Of a DNA stretch of 64,000 bases, positions 9,006 through 15,991 are shown piece by piece. This DNA comes from Methanosarcina barkeri str. Wiesmoor (GTDB lineage Archaea > Halobacteriota > Methanosarcinia > Methanosarcinales > Methanosarcinaceae), in contig NZ_CP009526.1 in NCBI RefSeq assembly GCF_000969985.1, positions 3,224,001 to 3,288,000 of the forward strand. The letters run 5' to 3'. The notes beneath the pieces were generated by a model that did not search any database, was not told the origin of the DNA, and saw nothing but the letters and a program-made list of their open reading frames with translations. Every line of letters begins with the position of its first letter. Within the stretch, counting starts at the first letter, position 1. Position numbers and translations under genes: made by a program.

Positions 9006-9258
9006 TCAGTTAAAATATAGATCTGACACCTTTTTTCTGTTTTTCTTCTACAGGCCGTCTTAGTTTTTCTGTTTCTTTTCTTGCCGCTTACATTTAGGTA
9101 ATCTCAGAAACTTATCGTCTTTGCACGACAAAATCAACAAATTTTCTCGACTATACTAATGCCATGGCAATTTAATTATGGAACATATTGGGAGTTTAGA
9201 TCAATATAAAGGGTTCCAGAGTCATTGAGCAATCTAAAATTAAATTGTCGAAACACTA

Positions 9259-9527
9259 GTGCATCGATTCCAAAGTATGTCAGGAATGAATTTTTTGAAA
9301 ACCACGGAAAACACGGAAGACACGGAAATAAGTAGTAAAGGCATATTTCTTCCGTGCTTTCTTTCTTCCGTACTTTCCGTGTTTTCCATGGTTGTAGTAT
9401 CCAGATCGAATCACTCTGCAGTCGGTTACGTTTTCCGTGTTACAGAATTCCATGTGGCTTTAAAATGATATTTGCGTCATAAGCTGTAATTATTTTCTTA
9501 TATGCATCGATTTGGGAATCAATGCAC
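9259..9527. repeat. inverted-repeat element with CACGGA hairpin
   Basis: Bounded by GTGCATCGATTCCAAA at 9259-9274 and the near-complement TTTGGGAATCAATGCAC at 9511-9527. Inside, an ACCACGGAAAACACGGAAG run (about 9301-9330) faces a TTCCGTGC...TTTCCGTGTTTTCC run (about 9350-9390), forming a long imperfect hairpin. CACGGAAAACACGGA motifs are dispersed repeats in many prokaryotes. The open frame across it is not a gene. Confidence 0.55.
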
Positions 9528-9565
9528 CAGAAAGTAATTAAATGAGTACCAGGGAGAAGCACATT

Positions 9566-10369
9566 ATGGACAAAAAAGTCATAATCCTATCAATTGCTTT
9601 TGCGGCTATAGCCTTTATTCAGCACTTAATTACAAAAGGCAATATTAATAGGGAAACACTCACGATTGCTATATTAAGTTCAATAGTTCTCGCATTTTAC
9701 TTTACATGGTTTATACCTAAGCTCAACCTCAGGAAAAGGGACGCGTACTTTCTGATATGCATTACGCTGTTTGTTGTCGCGAGCCTTAACAACTTCATTG
9801 AGGCATACTTCTTCACAGATGTATTCAATACAACTTTTACTCTGGTAGCCGCCGTCACAGTTTCGTTATTGACCACCTTAATCCAAACGGCTCTTGCAAT
9901 CTATATTCTAAAACCTGAAGGCAACATAACTCTAATAAATGCTATCCGTGAACACGTGAGAGCAAATGAGCATTACGTACTGCGTATTATAGCCGCATCC
10001 CTTGTCTATTTTCCAGTGTACTTAATATTCGGTCTCATCATATCACCTTTCGTGATCCCCATATACACAAACTCTCAGAACGGCCTTTCAGTCCCCTCTT
10101 TCTCACTTATGTTCCCGCTTGAGCTAGTGAGAGGTGCAATATATGCCATTGTCCTTGCAGCAGTTTTTGCCAGCCTGAAAAAGCAGAAGAACCTGAATTT
10201 CAAAGTGGCTGCAACTCTATTATTTATTCCAGGCGCCTTCATACCGCTCCTTTCAAGTCTCACACAGGCAAATGCATTCAGCCAGGTCGCTCCATATCAC
10301 ATATTCGAAATTCTCGGTGATTCCATAGTTTATGGTTATATAGTATCCCGAATTTTTCCTAAAGTGTAA
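9566..10369 (+). CDS. hypothetical polytopic membrane protein
   Basis: A 267-residue integral membrane protein with about seven hydrophobic segments. No conserved motif is recognised. The loops are short and only lightly charged, and the extended hydrophobic stretch IIAASLVYFPVYLIFGLIIS lies centrally. An ATG at 9542 is possible, but AGGGAGA at 9551-9557 sits nine bases before the ATG at 9566, so I take the latter. It stands alone between an inverted-repeat element and restriction-gene relics. Confidence 0.7.
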   Translation: MDKKVIILSIAFAAIAFIQHLITKGNINRETLTIAILSSIVLAFYFTWFIPKLNLRKRDAYFLICITLFVVASLNNFIEAYFFTDVFNTTFTLVAAVTVSLLTTLIQTALAIYILKPEGNITLINAIREHVRANEHYVLRIIAASLVYFPVYLIFGLIISPFVIPIYTNSQNGLSVPSFSLMFPLELVRGAIYAIVLAAVFASLKKQKNLNFKVAATLLFIPGAFIPLLSSLTQANAFSQVAPYHIFEILGDSIVYGYIVSRIFPKV

Positions 10370-10649
10370 TCTCAGAAATTTACAATTTCAGCTTCTGTCT
10401 CTACAAGTAAATGATTATGAACATGATTCTGAGCATAAAATTGCTGGCTGGATTTTTTAATATCTTAGAAACTCTGGCAACCAGCGTTTAGAAAACATTT
10501 AATTTTGAGTTTTTGGACCGCAGATATGTATAGCTTTTTGGGTTCCCGAGCACTCAACGACCGCGAAGCGGGCGGCCTTTCCGAAGAAAAAAGAAGAAAT
10601 AAATTAAATATGAAAAAACAGCAATATTATCGTTTTTCTCTTTATTCCC

Positions 10650-10748
10650 TTTCTCTGCTTTTATTTTCTCAAGCAAAACCTCCGCCGTCTCGTAATCCCT
10701 GCCTTCTCTTTTTGCAATTTCAGCCTCTGTCTCAACATAAATTTTCAT
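10650..10748 (-). pseudogene. relic of HsdS C-terminal tail (copy 1)
   Basis: The minus strand encodes VETEAEIAKREGRDYETAEV followed by LLEKIKAEKG. This is the characteristic C-terminal tail of type I restriction specificity (HsdS) subunits. Nothing HsdS-like precedes it, so only about 33 codons remain. A second copy with the same orientation lies at 12031-12120. Confidence 0.7.
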
Positions 10749-10880
10749 GACAAAATCTTACTGAAACCAAGATTAATCAGATTTTAAAAGGAAAAGATTT
10801 TCTTCTCATTTGCTCCACACCTTGAACAACCGTAAAAAAGAGAAGTTATGGAAAGATTCTTGACTCAGTATATTATCTGA

Positions 10881-11122
10881 CTTTTCGCGGGATTTCTTCA
10901 AAAAATAGCATTTTTCCTGTGATCGTTTTTGGAGAATGATTTGAAATTTTTGGTCATTATTTCAACTGAAGCTTAGGTAAACGACTTCTGGAAGTTCTCA
11001 ATGAAGGCAAAAGGCCAAAGAGTTTGTAAAATTTCGAAAATACATGTTTGAGTAGCTAGGGCAGTTTTCAGAAAAAACGATAGTAGGAAAAATTATGAAA
11101 TTGGAAGGACATCTGTGGAAAG
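10881..11122. mobile_element. miniature inverted-repeat element, family CTTTCCGC (copy 2)
   Basis: A 242-bp element homologous to 8762-9005 but inverted and diverged. Its right end ACATCTGTGGAAAG differs by one base from copy 1, while its left end CTTTTCGCGGGATTTC is more degenerate. Internal matches include CTATCGTTTTTTCTG (on the minus strand) and the central GCTTCAGTTGAAATAAT. No coding capacity. Confidence 0.65.
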
Positions 11123-11181
11123 CCAATACTATAAATAAACTCAAAATTAAACAGAACAAAATTAAATTGATATTACAATCT

Positions 11182-11967
11182 CTACACTACGTCAATAGAA
11201 ACTTTAGCGTAACTTATCTCTTCGATTTCTAAATCTAATGGGTTGAGCGTTTTTAGAACAGTTCGTAAATCTGGTAACAAGAAGTTTAGAGATTCAATCT
11301 TAGTATTAACGTTTCCTAAATTGGTTCCATGAACCATACGATTTCTCATACTTGTCAATTTTTCCCAAGAATTGCTCCTAACGTTTATTCCGTGCTTTGC
11401 TAGTAACTCTACATTGGAAAAAATATTTTCACAATCATTACTCTGCAAACTGAGATTTATTTTCTTTAGACTCAAAGCTTCTTCCAATGCACTATAAACT
11501 ATTATAATCGCATTATTAATTTTAGGATGTATTTGATTCTCATCAGAGTTAGAATAGTCTGAAAGAAGCAGTTTTTCAGCTTCATCAAATCGTTTAACAA
11601 TCAGATACCATTTTTGAGCTAAATATCCTTGATGCAACCATTCTATTGTTTGGTTAAGAGTATCGACAGATGCTCTTGCATCTATTAACGTAATTTTGTA
11701 CGGCAAATTATGTACCACTACATTTCTTAACTCACGGACAACATGTAGCTTGAAACCTAAGGGACGTGAAATAATTTCTTTGTTGATTAAAAAGTCGATT
11801 GCAGTCTTTGCATTCTTTGGCTGAGAGTTAGTATTATCATAATAAATATCACTTGTAATATTCTCAATGAACTTACCAATCTCATAGCAAATATCTTCAT
11901 AATTTTTACATAAAATAGATTTCTCGACTTTCGCAACAACTTCTCTTTCAACATCGACGTTTATCAT
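11182..11967 (-). CDS. protein with two HEPN-type RX4H motifs
   Basis: A 261-residue, largely helical protein. It carries two RX4H motifs in helical context: RNVVVH at residues 81-86 (preceded by HVVREL) and RNRMVH at 208-213 (preceded by KLTSM). RX4-6H is the catalytic signature of HEPN ribonuclease domains, which occur in toxin-antitoxin, abortive infection and CRISPR effectors. Two copies in one chain suggest an internal HEPN pair that could form an RNase site without dimerising. A good GGAGAT site precedes the ATG at 11967. The gene lies between two relics of an hsdS tail, a typical defence-island setting. No partner antitoxin is obvious. Function is inferred. Confidence 0.55.
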   Translation of the reverse strand: MINVDVEREVVAKVEKSILCKNYEDICYEIGKFIENITSDIYYDNTNSQPKNAKTAIDFLINKEIISRPLGFKLHVVRELRNVVVHNLPYKITLIDARASVDTLNQTIEWLHQGYLAQKWYLIVKRFDEAEKLLLSDYSNSDENQIHPKINNAIIIVYSALEEALSLKKINLSLQSNDCENIFSNVELLAKHGINVRSNSWEKLTSMRNRMVHGTNLGNVNTKIESLNFLLPDLRTVLKTLNPLDLEIEEISYAKVSIDVV

Positions 11968-12030
11968 ATATTATCTCCAAAAGAAAATATATTGATCTCT
12001 AAAATGTAATAATTATTGTTTGTTCCAGCC

Positions 12031-12246
12031 CTTCTTCCTCTTTGTTATCTCAAGCAAAACCTCCGCAGTCTCATAATCCCTGCCTTCTCTTTTTGCAATC
12101 GCAGCCTCTGTTTCAACAAGTTAACCGGAAAATGCCTTTGCAAGAATGGACTGCCTTAGTTTTTCTGTTTTTTCCCTTGCCACTGAAACATTTGCTTCAA
12201 TCGAATCCGTAAAAGCAAACAGAGCATTAACACTCCAGATCATTTC
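12031..12246 (-). pseudogene. relic of HsdS C-terminal region (copy 2), with nonsense codon
   Basis: The minus strand encodes the conserved HsdS helix NALFAFTDSIEANVSVAREK, then LRQSILAKAFSG, a TAA stop, and in the same frame LVETEAAIAKREGRDYETAE. In intact HsdS proteins the stop position is Glu (FSGELVE), so one G-to-T change on the coding strand explains it. Upstream of residue Glu at about 12246 the homology ends. Together with the relic at 10650-10748 it brackets the HEPN gene and one MITE. Confidence 0.75.
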
Positions 12247-12398
12247 TTGCTTTGTTCGTTTTTCATAAAGAAAAAGCCGCTTCGCTTCGCGAGCGGGACA
12301 AGAACGAACAAGATACAATAGTAAGGCTGTACTTTTTCAAATTCAAATTTATTTTTTCAAACGTACACCTTTATATAACTCCAGATTTACCTTCTGCC

Positions 12399-12593
12399 AT
12401 GAACAACGGTACTGTCAGAGCAAATATTAAAGAAGGACTGAGTGTAGGAATTGTTTTAAAAGCAGACCAGAGAACCGGAAAAATTACCCGAGGCATTGTA
12501 AAAAGAATTTTAACCAACTCTTCAACGCATCCACACGGAATAAAAGTGCAGTTAACAGATGGCCAGGTTGGAAGAGTCAAGGAAATTTATTGA
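12399..12593 (+). CDS. YwbE-like protein (DUF2196)
   Basis: A 64-residue protein starting MNNGTVRANIKEGLSVGIVL and containing KADQRTGKITRGIVKRILTN and HGIKVQLTDGQVGRVKEI. This matches the small YwbE family, a beta-barrel protein of unknown function found in bacteria and archaea. The open frame extends upstream to 12252, but the family length fixes the ATG at 12399. It is preceded by the hsdS relic on the other strand. Confidence 0.8.
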   Translation: MNNGTVRANIKEGLSVGIVLKADQRTGKITRGIVKRILTNSSTHPHGIKVQLTDGQVGRVKEIY

Positions 12594-12777
12594 AAACTAC
12601 AGAACAAATTATAAGTCTTTTCTTCCCGATATCGAGCTTTCCAATCTCGATGTAGAAGCCTCATTTTATAATTTTCTAAGTGCCTTGTCCATGCCTTGTC
12701 CAAATCGACTTTTTGAAGGAGAATATAATGAGCTATTTTATAATACAATAAGTATAAAAAATATAGAAAAAATGTAA
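12559..12777 (+). CDS. doubtful ORF overlapping ywbE end
   Basis: A 72-codon frame whose ATG lies inside the last codons of the ywbE-like gene in another frame and which runs into otherwise unexplained sequence. No family is recognised and there is no clear ribosome site. It is listed because codons 12-72 lie in a spacer with no other content; it may be a relic or chance. Confidence 0.2.
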   Translation: MARLEESRKFIENYRTNYKSFLPDIELSNLDVEASFYNFLSALSMPCPNRLFEGEYNELFYNTISIKNIEKM

Positions 12778-12882
12778 AAATCTAACTTATGGATTTCTAC
12801 AAAACATACAAAAACTCATTTAATAGGGATTAACTTCCCAGACCAGTGCAATTTATGCTTAAATCTAATGGGGGAGATTTAA

Positions 12883-14259
12883 ATGGTATTATTCGGAACA
12901 AACGGCGTACGAGGTATCGCCAATGAATATATAACTCCTGAACTGGCAGTCAATTTAGCCAGATGCCTTGGTACATATATGGGGTCTAAAGGCACTGTTG
13001 CCATAGGGTCTGACACTCGAATATCGGGCCAGATGCTGAAATCTGCCGCAATTGCCGGGGCTCTTTCTACAGGCCTGAGTGTAATCGATATAGGGATAAT
13101 CCCTACTCCTTCTATCCTGTATTATGTACGCGACTTCGCAGATGCCGGAATCATTGTAACTGCGTCCCATAATCCCAGACAATATAATGGGATCAAATTT
13201 ATTGCAGGAGACGGCTCGGAGTTTTCAAGAGACGCAGAAAAAGACATAGAGAAAATCTATCATTCCGGAGAATACTCCATTGTATCCTGGGAAAAAACCG
13301 GCAGCTTCAGAATCGATCCTGGAGTCAATGAATATTACGTGAGAAACATTATTAAATCTGTAAATGCCGAAGCCATCCGCAGCCGCAAATTCAAAGTAGT
13401 TACAGACACAGGCTGCGGAGCAGGTTCCCTTACTCTTCCTTTCCTGCTCAGGGAACTGGGCTGCCAAGTCTTGACCCTTGAAGCCCAGCTTGATGGAACA
13501 TTCCCCTGGAGAAATCCCGAACCCTTACCTGAAGCCCTGACCGAACTTACTAATCTTGTAAAAATGACAGGCTCTGATCTGGGAGTAGCTCAAGATGGGG
13601 ATGCGGATAGAGTAGTATTCGTGGACGAAAATGGACAGTTCGTAAACGATGATGTTCTGCTTGCCATGATAGCAAAATATATGGCAAAACATGAAAAAGG
13701 TCCTTTAGTGACTCCTGTTAGTTCTTCTCAGCGAATGGTCGATGTCGCAGAAGAGGAAGGTGTCAAATTATACTGGACTGCTGTAGGCTCCATAAACGTT
13801 GTCCGAAAGATGATGGAAGTAAATGCAGTCTTCGGAGGCGAGGGTAATGGAGGCCTTATCTTCCCCAAACATCAATACTGCAGAGACGGAGCGATGGGTT
13901 GTGCCAAGGTCCTTGAAATCCTGGCAAGTGGGAAAAAGCTTTCCGATCTTGAAAAAAGTGTACCTCACTACTTCAACGAAAAGACCAAAGTGCCTGCTAA
14001 AAATGCGCATGCTATTATGGAAATCGTGAAAAATGAAGCGTCAGGACTTGGGCACAAAATAGACACATCTGATGGAGTTAAAATCTGGCATAAAGACGGT
14101 TGGGTTCTGATGCGTCCCTCTGGTACAGAACCAATATTCCGAATCTTTGCCGAAGCAAAAAATCAGGAAAGGGCAGAGGAACTTATGCAGGAAGGCCTGG
14201 ACATGATAATAAGAGCAGAGAAAAGCTCTCGACTCTCAAGTAAACTTTCTCCAAGCTAA
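12883..14259 (+). CDS. glmM: phosphoglucosamine/phosphomannomutase
   Basis: A 458-residue alpha-D-phosphohexomutase. Family landmarks: FGTNGVRG at residues 4-11, the phospho-Ser loop TASHNP with Ser95, the Mg site DGDADR near residue 240, the sugar-binding loop GGEGNGG near 320 and the phosphate-binding RPSGTEP near 410. The enzyme interconverts hexose 6- and 1-phosphates. In archaea close relatives make glucosamine-1-P or mannose-1-P for surface glycans and UDP-sugars. Sequence alone does not settle glucosamine versus mannose preference, so the symbol is provisional. A strong GGGGGAGAT site precedes the ATG. It converges on the aldolase gene. Confidence 0.88.
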   Translation: MVLFGTNGVRGIANEYITPELAVNLARCLGTYMGSKGTVAIGSDTRISGQMLKSAAIAGALSTGLSVIDIGIIPTPSILYYVRDFADAGIIVTASHNPRQYNGIKFIAGDGSEFSRDAEKDIEKIYHSGEYSIVSWEKTGSFRIDPGVNEYYVRNIIKSVNAEAIRSRKFKVVTDTGCGAGSLTLPFLLRELGCQVLTLEAQLDGTFPWRNPEPLPEALTELTNLVKMTGSDLGVAQDGDADRVVFVDENGQFVNDDVLLAMIAKYMAKHEKGPLVTPVSSSQRMVDVAEEEGVKLYWTAVGSINVVRKMMEVNAVFGGEGNGGLIFPKHQYCRDGAMGCAKVLEILASGKKLSDLEKSVPHYFNEKTKVPAKNAHAIMEIVKNEASGLGHKIDTSDGVKIWHKDGWVLMRPSGTEPIFRIFAEAKNQERAEELMQEGLDMIIRAEKSSRLSSKLSPS

Positions 14260-14271
14260 TGGTTATTATTT

Positions 14272-14338
14272 AACGAAATAAAGAAGTATAAAACCGTAGG
14301 CCTAACGGAATAAAGAAGGCATTAAAACCGTAGGCACA
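14272..14338. repeat. 33-bp imperfect direct repeat between convergent genes
   Basis: Two units of about 33 bp that each contain AACG(A/G)AATAAAGAAG, then AAAACCGTAGGC. They sit just downstream of the phosphohexomutase stop. Role unknown. Confidence 0.6.
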
Positions 14339-14384
14339 AATGATCTTCAGTTCTCAAACTTAGAGTTACTCTTAGAGTTACTCT

Positions 14385-14485
14385 TATTTTTTGAATTTCA
14401 GACCTATTTTTCTTTTTATTCCCCTTTTTCCTTTAATTCCCTTTTTCCTTTAATTCCCTTTTTCCTTTAATTCCCTTTTATTCCC
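14385..14485. terminator. pyrimidine-rich terminator region
   Basis: Repeated TTTAATTCCCTTTTTCC units (19-bp period, about three copies) between the convergent phosphohexomutase and aldolase genes. The T-runs read on the plus strand would terminate the phosphohexomutase transcript. The last bases overlap the aldolase stop region. Confidence 0.5.
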
Positions 14486-15392
14486 CTTTGTAGATTTTCA
14501 GAGCTTCTTCAACGGTTGCGTCCTCAATGGTTACGGCATAGATAGCATTACACATACGGATAGCTTCCTCAAGGGGCTTCTGGTGAATGTTTCTTCCTGT
14601 TGCACTTCCCATTGCTCCAGAGATATGGATCTGATCATGAAGCTTTTTCAAGAAATCATCAACTTCGTCACTGGCACCGCCTGCGCAAACGACTTTAGTA
14701 CGCCCGGCTGCTTTAATAGCTTCCTTAAAAGCCTCAGCAGAGTTTGCTCCTTCCTTTTCTGGATAGTTAACCTTTGCAAAGTCGGTGCCAAGGCAGGCTC
14801 CAACACCCGTTGCGCCAGCGATTAAGTGAGGATCTTTTTCATCTATTACAGCAATGCCACGAGGATAGAGCCAGAGTACTGAGACCATTCCATGCTGGTG
14901 GGCATTATAAACTACCTGGGCAGCCTGCATAAGCATCTCGGCTTCGAATTCACTGCCAAGATAGACAGTGTAACCTACTCCAAGGATCTTGAGCCCACTG
15001 TTCTCTTTAAATTTGACTACTTGATCTACATCGTACCAGAGATTGCTAAAAGGGTCAACCTGAGAAGTTTTTACGAGATTAGTCTTCGAATTTATTTTCA
15101 CAAGATAGGGCACGTTTTTGTAGTCCATACCGTAACGTGCAATTAACCCGAGCTGGGTTGCAAAAACGCCTATCTTTGCTTTTGATGCTATTTCGAAAAA
15201 GTGTTCTGGATTAGCATCGTCTTTAGGTATTCCTTCCCCATAAAAATCATTGTTTAAATGTTCTACTTTCTGGTCTCCTGCAAATAGCATTAATTTCCCA
15301 CTTTCTCGAGTAATTTCCATATAGTTTTTCAGGTATGTTGCTCTCTCTGTTTTCGGGACATCTAACGGTACTTTTTCGAGATCCATATGCAT
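14478..15392 (-). CDS. class I fructose-bisphosphate aldolase, archaeal (DhnA) type
   Basis: About 304 residues of the archaeal class I aldolase (DhnA/LacD-like) family. These enzymes cleave or form fructose-1,6-bisphosphate through a Schiff-base lysine. The likely catalytic Lys is in CLGTDFAKVNYPEK, and the phosphate-binding part lies near GAMGSATGRNIHQKP. It probably serves gluconeogenesis and glycogen turnover, in keeping with nearby ppsA and gpmI. An in-frame TTG at 15428 would add 12 residues, but a TATA-like TTATATAATT at 15443-15452 would start transcription around 15425. I therefore prefer the ATG at 15392, which has GGGG upstream. The start is uncertain. Confidence 0.85.
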   Translation of the reverse strand: MHMDLEKVPLDVPKTERATYLKNYMEITRESGKLMLFAGDQKVEHLNNDFYGEGIPKDDANPEHFFEIASKAKIGVFATQLGLIARYGMDYKNVPYLVKINSKTNLVKTSQVDPFSNLWYDVDQVVKFKENSGLKILGVGYTVYLGSEFEAEMLMQAAQVVYNAHQHGMVSVLWLYPRGIAVIDEKDPHLIAGATGVGACLGTDFAKVNYPEKEGANSAEAFKEAIKAAGRTKVVCAGGASDEVDDFLKKLHDQIHISGAMGSATGRNIHQKPLEEAIRMCNAIYAVTIEDATVEEALKIYKGE

Positions 15393-15442
15393 AAAACCCC
15401 AACTTTTGTGCTCTGGATTTCTCGTCAACCAGGCAAATCCAA

Positions 15443-15452
15443 TTATATAAAT
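15443..15452 (-). promoter_or_regulatory. possible TATA box for the aldolase gene
   Basis: TTATATAATT on the minus strand, about 55 bases upstream of the ATG at 15392. Motif-based only. Confidence 0.35.
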
Positions 15453-15669
15453 AATAGTATTTTAATGTAATTTGCAGAATAATTATTCAATTGCATTACT
15501 TAATTGTATAAATCCTATAAAGGGACAAAATGGGGGTTCATACGAAGTCGTCACTGGAAATCGGAAGTTAATGGGTATACCCGCCACTGGCCCTATCCAG
15601 AAAAATTTTGTTACCTGCTACAACTTTTCGCATGCAGTAAGAATAACCTGAACGGAATAAGATATTATT

Positions 15670-15729
15670 TATGATAGACTATTGTACCCTTTAAGCAACA
15701 GAATATGATAGACTATTGTAACTTTTAAA
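15670..15729. promoter_or_regulatory. pair of direct repeats in the aldolase-ppsA divergent promoter region
   Basis: Two copies of TATGATAGACTATTGTA, starting at 15670 and 15704 (34 bp apart, about three helical turns), each followed by a CTTTAA or CTTTTAA sequence. They lie between divergently transcribed aldolase and PEP synthase genes, so they are candidate operator sites for a shared regulator. Function is inferred from position and spacing. Confidence 0.5.
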
Positions 15730-15732
15730 CAT

Positions 15733-15795
15733 GTCACGTTGACTTTTTGTCACGTTGACTTTTTGTCACGTTGACTTCTTGTCACGTTGACTTTT
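15733..15795. repeat. 16-bp tandem repeat, four copies
   Basis: Four copies of GTCACGTTGACTTTTT, the third with C for T near its end and the last one base shorter. GTCACGTTGAC contains an imperfect inverted repeat (GTCA...TGAC). Upstream of ppsA and next to the TATGATAGACTATTGTA pair. Confidence 0.85.
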
Positions 15796-15991
15796 GTATA
15801 GATTTTCAAAATCAGAACAGACTGAATAGGGGAAATTCATTTCTGTCATCGACGCATAAATTGCAAATGGAGCCTCTTGATTCAAGAATATCGTACACGT
15901 TCTGGGGAACGTTCCAAATAAGGTATGAGATCTTAGACACATTTTGTAATTATTTTGACAATAAAATAATTTTAGAGGAGATTTCGGGGAA

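Noticed and set aside
9259-9468. 69-codon ORF on the plus strand
   Set aside because: It is the translation of the CACGGA hairpin element and starts at its inverted-repeat end.
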